Positions 24,606 through 33,331 of a stretch of DNA of 64,000 bases are shown here, in pieces (position 1 is the first letter of the stretch; each line of letters starts with the position of its first letter). The position numbers were made by a program, and so were the translations under genes. The stretch comes from Nocardioides daeguensis (GTDB lineage Bacteria > Actinomycetota > Actinomycetes > Propionibacteriales > Nocardioidaceae): positions 1 to 64,000 of the forward strand of contig NZ_JAHTKU010000017.1 of the NCBI RefSeq assembly GCF_019192965.1, read 5' to 3'. Below the pieces are notes generated by a model. It saw only the letters and a program-made list of their open reading frames with translations, was not told where the DNA came from and made no database searches.

Positions 24606-25763
24606 ATGGGCTGGGCACCGGCGAGGGAGGCCGGGGTGCGGGTGGTCAAGGAGCGCGAGGGCGGCATCGTCCGTCGCGTCGTGCTGGTCGACGAGGCCGG
24701 TGACGAGGTGGTGCCGGTCAATCGGTTCCTGTCCCATCTGGTTGATTCGGGGTACAGCCCGAACACGGTGTGCGCCTACGGCTACGACCTGCGGCACCTG
24801 GCGCTGTTCCTGGCCGATCGGTCGCTGGGCTGGAACGACTTTCGTCCGGCGACGGCGCTGGAGTTCCTGGGCTACCTGCGGCGCGTGCCGTCGCGTCGGC
24901 CGGCGCAGCGCCTCGGGTTGACGGTGGCGACCGAACAGGGGCGGCTGTTGTCGCCGGCGACGGTGCAACGTGTGCTTGCCGCGACGTCGAGCTTCTTCGA
25001 CTGGGCGATCGCGGCCGAGCAGTACACCACCGGTGAGAACCCGATGCTGCGGCGGATCGACCACGCGCTGGGCCGGGTGCCGGGGCGTCACCAGCCGTTC
25101 GTGGGCGCTGCGAGCCGGCAGCAGCCGATCCGCCGTACGGTGCGGGTCCGGCTGCCGCTGCGGTTGCCGCGGCCGATAAGCAGCGAGGACATCGACGCTC
25201 TGCTGGGAAGCCTGACGACGATGCGCGACTTGGCAATCTTCTTGCTGATGCTCGACGGCGGCCTGCGCCCAGGCGAGGTGTTGTGCCTGCAGCTGGACGA
25301 CATCTCCTACGGTCGCCGTCGCGTCACGATCCGCAAGCGCGATGACCACCCTCGTGGCGCCCGGGCGAAGGCGCGCCACGAGCGGGTGGTGGACCTGCAT
25401 GAGCCGCGCACGCTGGACGCGGTCAACCGGTACGTGCTGCACGAACGCCCACTCGATGCGGAGAGCCCGTTCGTGTTCCTGGTCGGCGGCGCAGGCGCGC
25501 GCCGCTGTGAGCCGCTGAGCTACCAGGCCGTGGTGCGCGGGTTTGCCCGCCGCCTGGACCGGCTCGGTATCCGGTCACCGGACAAGACGCCGCACGCGCT
25601 GCGTCACACACATGCGACCGCGATGTGGGAGGGCGGGATGCGGGAGCTGGCCTTGCAGAAGCGGCTCGGGCATGCCTCGCCGGAGTCGGTCCGCATCTAC
25701 ACCCGCGTCTCTGACGAGCAGGTGCTTGCCGACTACGACCACGCGCTTCGGGACCGGTCGTGA
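24606..25763 (+). CDS. tnpA: Tn554-type transposase A (tyrosine recombinase)
   Basis: 385 residues, similar to the 361 of Tn554 TnpA. A SAM-like N-terminal domain (VNRFLSHLVDSGYSPNTVCA) precedes the catalytic domain with Arg221 (GGLRPGEVL), His330-x-x-Arg333 (HALRHTHAT), His356 (RLGHAS) and Tyr365 (VRIYTR). Its start lies at the stop of the truncated parB frame; GTGs 30 and 39 bp later are alternatives. It overlaps tnpB (GTGA), so both are made together for element recombination. Confidence 0.9.
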   Translation: MGWAPAREAGVRVVKEREGGIVRRVVLVDEAGDEVVPVNRFLSHLVDSGYSPNTVCAYGYDLRHLALFLADRSLGWNDFRPATALEFLGYLRRVPSRRPAQRLGLTVATEQGRLLSPATVQRVLAATSSFFDWAIAAEQYTTGENPMLRRIDHALGRVPGRHQPFVGAASRQQPIRRTVRVRLPLRLPRPISSEDIDALLGSLTTMRDLAIFLLMLDGGLRPGEVLCLQLDDISYGRRRVTIRKRDDHPRGARAKARHERVVDLHEPRTLDAVNRYVLHERPLDAESPFVFLVGGAGARRCEPLSYQAVVRGFARRLDRLGIRSPDKTPHALRHTHATAMWEGGMRELALQKRLGHASPESVRIYTRVSDEQVLADYDHALRDRS

Positions 25764-27856
25764 CCGCGGCCGGTCCCGCGCGGCATCTGACGGCGGCACC
25801 TGAACCGGTGGTGGTGCCGCGGGTGCACGCTGACCGGGCCACCTACCAGGAGTGGGTCGATCAGCACTGCACCAGCTACGCGTCGCGCTGGGATCGGATG
25901 AAGAACTACGACCGGTTCGTCGAACAGTGGCCGGTGCTGCAGGACTGGTTCGATGCGCCGCTGCGGCACCGCCTGCTGGACAAGGAGAACTGCGTTCGCG
26001 GGCAGCATCCGCACGGCGGCGCGAGCGTGATCATGCCCTACCTGACCTACATGTCGCTGGTGCGCGGTGTCGGTCTGGACTACCCCGTGCTGCTCGCCAG
26101 GACGTTCACCAGCCCGTTCAAGCTCCAGGCCCGCCACGGCGGCCTCGGCGTGGACGCCGGCCTGTTCGACCGGCACGTGGCCCGGCTCACCGAGCTCGGC
26201 TACGCCACGGCGCGTGCGCAGCTGGTCTGGCCGCTGGGCCGGATGCTGCTGCATCGCGGCGACCCGAACCTGACTGCGCTGGGCGTGGACGACCTCGACG
26301 AGCTCCGCGTCGCGATCGACGCCTTCACCGCCCGGCTGCGTCTGGACCCGGTGCGAGAGTTCTACTCCCGGGCGCCAGTCGAGCGACCGCCGGTCGAGGT
26401 CGCCGACGGGTACCTGCGCTCGGCGATCGCTCGCTTGCACGCGGTGCACGTGTTGCTCTTCGACCTCGGTCAAGTCGACCGCCCACCCACCGGACGCGTC
26501 ACCGCCGGCAGCTGGGTGGACCGGCTCGCCCCGCCCGAGGCGCCGCCGAAGATTCGCGCCGTTATCGAGCGCTACCTTCGTCTGCACCTGGACGCCAATC
26601 TGGACCGGCCACAGACCGTGCGCCACGCCAGGGACGCGCTGCGCCGCCTGGTGACCTGGATGGGCGAGGCGCATCCGGAAATGGCCAGCCTGGCCGACCT
26701 GGACCGCGAGCATGCCGAGCAGTTCCTACGTTGGCTCGGCACCCAGAGCAACCAGCAGACCGGCGCTCCGTTGAGCATCAGCTTCCGGCGAACCGTGGTC
26801 ACGCTGATCACCCGGTTCGTGACCGAGACCGCCGCCTGGGGCTGGGACGACGTGCCGGCCCGGGTGCTGTTCACCCGCGGTGACATCCCGAAGATCCCCA
26901 AGCCGCTGCCGCGGTTCATCCCCGACCACGAGCTCGCCAAGCTGATGACCGCGGTGGAGCAGCTGCCCAATCGCTACCAGCGGGCGGCGCTGATAGTGGC
27001 CCGGTGGAGCGGCGCACGTCGCGACGAGATCCGCCGTCTCGCCGTCGACTGCCTCGACACCTACCCCGACGGGCACCCGCGGCTGCGGATCCCGGTCGGC
27101 AAGGGCTACGCCGAACGCATGATCCCGCTGCACCCACAGGCCGCGGACGCGCTGCAGCCGCTCATCGACGAGGCCCGCCGGCAGGGCGGTCGTCGGCGCT
27201 ACGACCCCAGCGCCGGCCGGGAGGTCCAGCACATCTTCGTGGTGCGCGGAAAGCTGCTGTCCAAGTCGCTGCTGTTCGACATGGCCCTCGCCGAGGCCTG
27301 CACCGCGGCGGGCTTGGTCGACTCGGCCGGCAAAGCGACGATCACCGCGCACCGGTTCCGGCACACCATCGGTACCCAGCTTGCCGAAGGTGGAGCCCGG
27401 ATCCAGACGATCATGGCGGTGCTCGGGCACGCGACGCCCAACATGTCGATCATCTATTCGACTTTGTCGGACCCGACCGTCAAGCAGCAGTACCAAGACG
27501 CCCTTGATCGCCACCTTGGCCCCGACATCGCCTTGGCTGGTCCGGCCGCGGACGCGCTGCGTGAACACCGCCTCGACCCCGAAGCCGTGTCCTGGCTACA
27601 GACCAATTTTCTCAAGACCGAGCTCGAGCTTGGCCACTGCCTGCGCACGCCAGCCGAGGGGCCGTGCGAGTGCGATCTCGTGTTGTCCTGCTCGAAGTTC
27701 CTCACCACCAGTGACTACGCACCCCGCCTCCGGGCGCGGCTTGACATGGAGCAGCAGCTCATCGACGACGCCACCACCCGCAACTGGCCACGCGAGATCG
27801 AGCGGCACGAAGCAACCAAACGACGTCTGGAGCAGCTCCTCCACGACCTGGCCTGA
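25760..27856 (+). CDS. tnpB: Tn554-type transposase B (tyrosine recombinase)
   Basis: 698 residues, close to the size of Tn554 TnpB. The long N-terminal domain (1-290) is family-specific. The catalytic domain has Arg420 (SGARRDEIRRL), His531-x-x-Arg534 (HRFRHTIGT), His557 (LGHATP) and Tyr566 (IIYSTL). After it comes a Cys-rich tail, GHCLRTPAEGPCECDLVLSC, then a coiled helix, both typical of TnpB. It works with TnpA; TnpC, which sets orientation in Tn554, is not seen. Confidence 0.9.
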   Translation: MTAAGPARHLTAAPEPVVVPRVHADRATYQEWVDQHCTSYASRWDRMKNYDRFVEQWPVLQDWFDAPLRHRLLDKENCVRGQHPHGGASVIMPYLTYMSLVRGVGLDYPVLLARTFTSPFKLQARHGGLGVDAGLFDRHVARLTELGYATARAQLVWPLGRMLLHRGDPNLTALGVDDLDELRVAIDAFTARLRLDPVREFYSRAPVERPPVEVADGYLRSAIARLHAVHVLLFDLGQVDRPPTGRVTAGSWVDRLAPPEAPPKIRAVIERYLRLHLDANLDRPQTVRHARDALRRLVTWMGEAHPEMASLADLDREHAEQFLRWLGTQSNQQTGAPLSISFRRTVVTLITRFVTETAAWGWDDVPARVLFTRGDIPKIPKPLPRFIPDHELAKLMTAVEQLPNRYQRAALIVARWSGARRDEIRRLAVDCLDTYPDGHPRLRIPVGKGYAERMIPLHPQAADALQPLIDEARRQGGRRRYDPSAGREVQHIFVVRGKLLSKSLLFDMALAEACTAAGLVDSAGKATITAHRFRHTIGTQLAEGGARIQTIMAVLGHATPNMSIIYSTLSDPTVKQQYQDALDRHLGPDIALAGPAADALREHRLDPEAVSWLQTNFLKTELELGHCLRTPAEGPCECDLVLSCSKFLTTSDYAPRLRARLDMEQQLIDDATTRNWPREIERHEATKRRLEQLLHDLA

Positions 27857-28008
27857 CTGCTGCGCGTGTCGGGATGCCCGCGCTAGCCGGAGCCAGACTG
27901 TGTGCACGGACATGCCGATGAGAGCGCGTCGGCATTCTGCCGGTCAGACTCGCCGATGCGCATCGAGGTCAGCGGGTCACGTCGGCCGGGCGCAACCCTC
28001 ACAGACGA

Positions 28009-28032
28009 ACAGTTCAGCGACTGCTGTACTGT
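28009..28032. promoter_or_regulatory. Probable operator of the cadmium sensor gene
   Basis: ACAGTTCAGC (28009-28018) and GCTGTACTGT (28023-28032) are inverted with 9 of 10 matches around GACT. It ends 7 bp before the sensor start, where an ArsR/SmtB repressor would block transcription until metal binds. Confidence 0.65.
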
Positions 28033-28039
28033 CTCGGCC

Positions 28040-28399
28040 ATGTTGACCGTCGCCACGCGCCTGGAAGTGATGAATCGGCTTGGTCGAGCAATGGCCGATC
28101 CGACCCGTTCGCGTTTGTTCATGATCCTGCTGGAGCGGCCCGCGTATCCCGCCGAACTGGCTGCCGATCTTGGCTTGACCCGGTCCAACGTGTCGAATCA
28201 CCTATCGTGTCTGCGGGACTGCGGCATCGTTGTGGCGGAACCGCAGGGTCGCCAGATGCGCTATGCCATCGCTGACCCGCACCTGGCGCGAGCACTCACC
28301 GCATTGGTGGAGGTCACCCTCGCGGTCGACGAGAGTGCACCGTGCATCGACCCGGCCTGCTCCTTGCCCGAGTGCGGCAGCGGAGGGGTCGGCGCGTGA
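28040..28399 (+). CDS. cmtR: CmtR-type ArsR/SmtB cadmium/lead-sensing repressor
   Basis: 119 residues from the ATG just after the palindrome. Winged-helix core: GRAMADPTRSRLFMILLERP, YPAELAADLGLTRSNVSNHL. The metal-binding cysteines fall at Cys57, Cys61 and Cys102, the positions used for Cd(II)/Pb(II) in mycobacterial CmtR. It should repress itself and cadD, whose ATG overlaps its stop (TGATG), until cadmium is present. Cargo of the Tn554-like element. Confidence 0.9.
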   Translation: MLTVATRLEVMNRLGRAMADPTRSRLFMILLERPAYPAELAADLGLTRSNVSNHLSCLRDCGIVVAEPQGRQMRYAIADPHLARALTALVEVTLAVDESAPCIDPACSLPECGSGGVGA

Positions 28400-28995
28400 T
28401 GCTGACTTCCGCACTTCAGGCGATCGGGTTGTTCATTGCCACCAACATCGACGACATCATCGTGCTCTCGCTGTTCTTTGCCCGAGGGGCCGGACGAAGC
28501 GGGACCACAACTCGAATCTTGGCTGGTCAGTACCTCGGCTTCGCTGGCATCTTGGCCGCAGCGGTGCTCGTCTCATTGGGGGCAGGGGCCTTCTTGCCTG
28601 AGGAGGCGATTCCCTACTTCGGCCTCATCCCGTTGGCCTTGGGCCTCTGGGCGGCATGGCAGGCTTGGCGTAACGGCGACGATGACGATGACGAGGCGAA
28701 GGTCGCGGGCAAGTCAGTAGCAGTCTGGACAGTCGCCGCAGTCACCTTCGCCAACGGTGGGGACAACATCGGCGTCTACGTTCCGGTGTTCCTCAGTGTT
28801 GGCCCCGCCGCGACTGCCGCTTACTGCGTCGTCTTCCTCGTCCTCGTTGCGGCCCTGGTCCTGCTCGCCAAGTTCGTTGCCACTCGGCCAGGGATCGATG
28901 AAGTCCTCGAACGCTGGGAGCACGTGCTGTTCCCGATCGTCCTCATCGGACTCGGCATTGTCATTCTCTACAGCGGCGGAGCCTTCGGCCTTTGA
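28399..28995 (+). CDS. cadD: CadD-family cadmium resistance transporter
   Basis: 198 residues, typical of CadD (LysE-like superfamily), with five to six membrane segments. Hallmarks: FIATNIDDIIVLSLFF near the start, FAGILAAAVLVSLGAG, an acidic cytoplasmic loop (NGDDDDDEAK, about 97-106) and FANGGDNIGVYVPVF. The two NxDD/GGDN motifs are probable metal contacts. It exports or excludes Cd2+ at the membrane, under the co-transcribed sensor. The 208 bp after it hold the transposon's right end, including a CCTGTCA/TGACAGG hairpin (29163-29183). Confidence 0.88.
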   Translation: MLTSALQAIGLFIATNIDDIIVLSLFFARGAGRSGTTTRILAGQYLGFAGILAAAVLVSLGAGAFLPEEAIPYFGLIPLALGLWAAWQAWRNGDDDDDEAKVAGKSVAVWTVAAVTFANGGDNIGVYVPVFLSVGPAATAAYCVVFLVLVAALVLLAKFVATRPGIDEVLERWEHVLFPIVLIGLGIVILYSGGAFGL

Positions 28996-29190
28996 TCTGA
29001 CCAACGGAGTTGAACTGTCGGTTGAAGACCATGGCGACTGTCAGGTGGCATTCTTCGATCGGTGCGGCCATCCGGATCTGCCGCATTCCGCGCGCAGGGC
29101 CTGGTCTGGTGAACTCTGACCGCGACCGCTACAGCTCCACCATCGCGAATGGCTCCTTACGTCCTGTCATGCGGCTTGACAGGCCACGAC

Positions 29191-29201
29191 TGTCCACATA
29201 A
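29191..29201 (-). repeat. Right inverted repeat of the Tn554-like transposon
   Basis: Minus strand TTATGTGGACA, matching the left end at 24554-24564 in 9 of 11 positions. Confidence 0.6.
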
Positions 29202-29203
29202 TC

Positions 29204-30241
29204 GAGCACCACCCCGACGCCGTCGAGCGGCTGGAGAACGCCAAGCGGTGGCGGCGCTCGCTCGCCCACGAGGCCCAGCGGCTCCGCGACGAGGCCGCCG
29301 AGCGCGAGGCCGACGCCGCCGAGGTCGAGCGGCTGCGCGCCGAGGGCCTGCCGGTCCTGACCGCCGAGGAGGTCGAGCAGGCCGAGCAGTCGGGCGAGGT
29401 GCTGCGCATCGAGCGGCTGGTCACCGAGGACGGCGAGCCGCTGGCCGAGGAGGAGTGGCCCAACGTCCCCGGCGCTCGCGTTCACGTCGTCAAGGAGTGG
29501 GTCTACCCCGAGGACGAGTACGACGAGGAGTCCGAGGACGGCAGCGACGAGCCGGAGGACGAGGACTACCAGCCCGCCGAGCCCTACCAGCAGTACGTGC
29601 CGGTCTGGGTCGTGACCGACCTCGCCGCCTCCGGTCTGCGTCGTCGCGGCGGCTCCGGCAGTAGCACCGAGGAGGGCGAGAACGAGGAGGAGGCCGAGGC
29701 GCAGCGCGAGCAGCAGCGCCAGGAGCGACGCCGCGTGATCGCCAACAACAAGGCGTGGGCCAGCGCGGAGACGGTGCGCCGCGAGTGGCTGACCGCGTTC
29801 GTCGCTCGCAAGACCGCCCCAAAGGGAGCCGAGGCCCTGGTCTGCGAGGCCGTCGTCACCGGCCACCACTCGCTGAGCAAGGCCATGGACCACCGCCACC
29901 CGATGCTCTTCACCCTGCTGGGGGTCGAGCGGCCGACCGGCTACTACGGCGCTGGCCACGACGAGTGTCGCAAGATCGCCAACAAGGCGAGCACGCCCAA
30001 GGCCGCGACCATGACCACGCTCGCGGCGGTCGTCGCGGCGTGGGAGGCGACGACCGGCAAGCACTCGTGGCGCAACCCGAGCGCGTGGGACGCCCGCGTG
30101 CTCGGCGCGCTCGTGGAGTGGGGCTACCAGCCCAGCGAGGTCGAGCGGATCCTCCTCGGCGAGGAACAGCAGCCGACCACCGAGGACGCCAGCGACAACG
30201 CCGACGACAACGCCGATGAGGCCAGCGACAGCGCCGCCTGA
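29204..30241 (+). pseudogene. parB: ParB-family partition protein, 3' fragment
   Basis: 345 codons from EHHPDAVERLENAKRWRRSL to the stop. It continues the frame of the 5' piece when the transposon is removed, giving an original protein of about 530 residues. It contains a charged helix (AHEAQRLRDEAAEREADAAE), a strongly acidic stretch (EDEYDEESEDGSDEPEDED), and a helical C-terminal domain (ANNKAWASAETVRREWLTAF and onward) typical of large actinobacterial plasmid ParB proteins. The first ATG is far inside and lacks an RBS, so separate expression is unlikely. Confidence 0.85.
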
Positions 30242-30344
30242 TCCGTCACCCCCTCCCCCACCCGTGTCGAGATACCGCGAGGATTGACGGACCGCACGCG
30301 ACGCACTTGGCCGAAACCGGCTCTGATGGCGGCCGTGGTCAAAG

Positions 30345-31400
30345 TTATCGGTTCGTCAGGCCGGCCAGGTGGCTCAGCGCCGACGGTCCCCATCCGGTCG
30401 GGTCGCCGCCGGGAGGGACCAGCGCGAGGGCGTGCCAGAGCACGAGGGCATCCCACCAGCCGGCCTCGACGGGGGTGAGTTGACGTGCGCATTGGTAGCC
30501 GGACAGGAACTCCGCGCGGACCTCGCCCGAGACGGGTCCGCAGTTCCGGAAGCGCGTGCCGAGCATGACCGCTGACCGGGCCAGCTCGACGACGCCGTGG
30601 TCGAACCCGGCTTCCTCGAAGTCGAGGATCGCGGCGACCTCGGCCCCGGCGTACAGGATATTGGCGGAGCGGAAGTCGCCGTGGACAAGCTGCATTGGTA
30701 GGCGGTTGGGTGGTGCGCCGACAACCAGTCGGCGCAGGGTGTCGCGAGCTGTCGCGGGTAGGTGCTCGGCGCCGGAGTCGAGCCAGCTGGTGTTCCGGGC
30801 CGTCACGGCTCAGACGGGCGTTCGAGCGCAGCGACGCGGTCGTTGTCGGGGTATGCCGCCAACGCGTCGTGCAGCTCGGCCAAGACCGCTCCGGCCGCTC
30901 GCACCTGGCGCTGATCGGCGGTGTCGAGTAGCTCGCCCCGGATCTCGTGCTGGAGGCCCATCGAGACTCCGTCGACCTCGACCTGGAGGCGCCCATCCGT
31001 GGCCGGAACCGGGGCTGATACTGGCAGGCCACGGTCATCCAGCCAGGGCGTGAGCCGCGCCATTTCCCGACAGCTGCTGGAAACGGCGAGGCACGACCGA
31101 CCACTTCGCGAGCATGCGCCCGGACGGCGTATGAACCCAGGCCAAGGCTTTGTGGTCGCTCATCACGATCCGATCGCAGGAATGGATCCGTACACCCCAG
31201 TGCTCGTTCAGCATGGCGGCTACCCAGCGAGTCGCTGACTCGCCATCGCTGAAGCCGAACCTTCCGTCGAGCGCCTCATCGGGGTCGTGCGCCTCCCACA
31301 ACATCTCCAGCGCCGGGGCGTGCGACTCGACCACGGGTCGTATCCCATCACAGGTGAACGGGGATGGCGGTCGCTCGGGGCGGGAACCTGCTCGGCTCAA
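30345..31400 (-). pseudogene. Phosphotransferase (APH/ChoK-like) with two frame breaks
   Basis: Three consecutive leftward pieces form one kinase-like protein: an N-lobe (31400-31056; ILE-type strand VMSDHKALAWVHTPSGRMLA), a linker in another frame (31063-30803; LTPWLDDRGLPVSAPV, AAGAVLAELHDAL), and the catalytic C-lobe back in the first frame (30806-30345; LVHGDFRSANIL with the catalytic Asp, AAILDFEEAGFDHG with the metal-binding DF). The two shifts, near 31055 and 30810, cancel each other. Substrate unknown; aminoglycoside, homoserine or choline-type kinases share the motifs. Confidence 0.65.
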
Positions 31401-31443
31401 TGCGCGGGACGTACCTAGTGTCGAAGTCGAAGTAGTCCGCCGC

Positions 31444-33120
31444 TCAGCCGTCGCCGGGTTCGTAAAGCAGTTGGGTGAAGGTCGCCTCGACTGAGACCAG
31501 CCAGGTGCGGACGAGACCGACGGTGCCGTTGGAGGCGTGCTTGCCGCCCTGAAGGCTCTCGGTCAGGTACGCCACCGATGCGGCGATGGCCTTGGCCTGC
31601 GCGGCGATGAGCTTGGTCTCGCCGGGGTGGCGCTCGTGGAACGCGGCCGCGATGCGGCCGGCACGGGTGGGGTGGCGCTCGCCGTTCTTCTCGTGCACGG
31701 AGTTCTTCGGGAGGCGCCCTGCGGCGAAGAGCCGCAGGACGAGGTCGGACGGCGCGAGAGCGCGGAGGGTCCGGTCGATGGCTTCCTGGACGGCGTGCGA
31801 CGCCATCGAGGTCGCGGCGGGGCCGTCCTGCTCGACTTGTGCCCAGGCGCCGCGGAGCAGGTCAGGGACGTGCGGGTCGAGCGCGCCGAGACGGGAGAAC
31901 AGCAAGCCGCGCAACGCTTCGGGGCCGTTGAGCCACGGTTCGACGATCTCGGCCTCGAACAGCTCGCCGGCTTCGTCCTCGATGGTGCCGTCTGCGACCA
32001 GGAGGTCGGCAGCGGCGATGCCGGCGACGCTCCTGCTGGCCCGGACAGCGAAGGTGAGCTCGTCGAGGTCGGGTGCGACCGACATTCCGGCGAGGAACGA
32101 CCGGAGCTCGCGGGTCGGGCGGGCGCTGACCGTCGGGGCGAGGACCGAGGCCTTGTTGAGTTCGGCATAACGGCCTACGACCCGGGCGGTAGCCGTGTTC
32201 GCGGCGACGATGTCGCGCAGGAGCGACGCGCCGGTCTCAGGGACGGCCATCGTGCCGATGAGGGAGCGGGCGGTCGCCTCGGACAGCAGGGACTGCCGCC
32301 AAGACGCGACCATCTTGTCGCTGCCGATGAGGTCGGCGATGCCGCTGGTGGCGACGAGCTGCTGCATAGCCAGGGAGCGGGTGCGGGCGATCTCGGTGCC
32401 GGCGAGCCCGTTGAAGATGCTACGGACGGCCTCGGACTGCCCGAGCGCGGCCTGGAAACCGGAGACGTCGACCTTCGGGCCGAGGTCCTTGGCGAACGCT
32501 GCCAGGGTGGAGGACGCGGTCAGACCGAGATCCGCGGCCCTGAACCCCTTCAGCGACTCGCCCACGGTCGCCGCGAGGGTGCTCCTGGCAATGCCGAGGC
32601 CCTCGGTATCAGCCATGAGCTTCCCGATGACCGAGGTGACCGAGTCCGACGCCCTCAGACCGGACGCCAAGGAGAACGCAGCGCGGTCTGCGGTGGACCG
32701 TCCGAGTACCTCCGCGAATCCGCTCAGCGCGTTCGTCCGCGCCAAGGCGTTGCTCTCCAAGATGGACTTGTACGCGCTGCCGGCGACGAGGTCGCTCAGC
32801 GTCTTGGTCTGCGCAAGCGCACCGCTCGCGAGGATGGACTTGTAGGCACTGCCGGCGACGAGTTCGCTGATGCGCTTGGTGGTCTCGAAGATCTGCGGTG
32901 CAACCGCCGGTTGGACGAGTTCGCCGAGCCGTTCCCGTGAGCCCTCGGTGATGGCCAGGGCACGGGCCGCAGCTGCGGCGACCTCGGCGGCCTCGTCGGC
33001 GGTGAGGTCGTCGAGCGTGTCCAGATCGAGCACCGGGGTGCCCCTGTCGGTCGTGTCCTGGGCACTCTCGTCCCCGGGCACGGCTATGCCCGCGTCCTGG
33101 TCGTCACTTTCGGCGGTCAC
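31444..33120 (-). CDS. Putative defence-type nuclease (pPIWI-associated nuclease-like C-terminus)
   Basis: 558 residues from a GTG after GGGAGGAG. Residues 1-340 are low-complexity Ala/Ser/Leu helices with a tandem repeat (ELVAGSAYKSIL, then DLVAGSAYKSIL). The C-terminal 130 residues (RGAWAQVEQDGPAATSMASH, VQEAIDRTLRALAP, KNGERHPTRAGRIAAAFHER) resemble the domain described as a predicted pPIWI-associating nuclease in bacterial conflict systems. That assignment is from memory and not certain. It lies in the accessory part of the ICE beside another unknown gene. Confidence 0.5.
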   Translation of the reverse strand: MTAESDDQDAGIAVPGDESAQDTTDRGTPVLDLDTLDDLTADEAAEVAAAAARALAITEGSRERLGELVQPAVAPQIFETTKRISELVAGSAYKSILASGALAQTKTLSDLVAGSAYKSILESNALARTNALSGFAEVLGRSTADRAAFSLASGLRASDSVTSVIGKLMADTEGLGIARSTLAATVGESLKGFRAADLGLTASSTLAAFAKDLGPKVDVSGFQAALGQSEAVRSIFNGLAGTEIARTRSLAMQQLVATSGIADLIGSDKMVASWRQSLLSEATARSLIGTMAVPETGASLLRDIVAANTATARVVGRYAELNKASVLAPTVSARPTRELRSFLAGMSVAPDLDELTFAVRASRSVAGIAAADLLVADGTIEDEAGELFEAEIVEPWLNGPEALRGLLFSRLGALDPHVPDLLRGAWAQVEQDGPAATSMASHAVQEAIDRTLRALAPSDLVLRLFAAGRLPKNSVHEKNGERHPTRAGRIAAAFHERHPGETKLIAAQAKAIAASVAYLTESLQGGKHASNGTVGLVRTWLVSVEATFTQLLYEPGDG

Positions 33121-33331
33121 GCTGCTCCTCCCTTGTCCCGCCCATTCTCCCAGGCACTCCCGACAAGCCCGAGGATTCTCCGTCGCGCGCCGGGCCGTCG
33201 TCGTCTGGCGGTTCCCGGCCCGACATCGTGCGGGCGAGCTGCCGGTCGGTGGCCAGCGTTCCCGGGCGAGTCGGAGGCATGGAGGGCGGTAGCCGCCTCA
33301 CGTCGGAAGGCGGGCCTGGACAGTCGTTCAC

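Larger units (their letters stand above)
24550..29203. mobile_element. Tn554-like transposon with cadmium-resistance cargo
   Basis: About 4,654 bp inserted in parB. It carries two tyrosine recombinases in the tnpA-tnpB arrangement of Tn554 elements, then a CmtR-type sensor and a CadD-type transporter. No tnpC is recognisable. parB reads GAGTTC before the element and GAGCACCAC after it, so removal restores a continuous EFEHHPDAVE frame. The ends carry imperfect inverted repeats TTATCTCGACA and TTATGTGGACA. There is no clear target duplication, as expected for this family. Exact junctions are uncertain by 2-4 bp. Confidence 0.85.
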
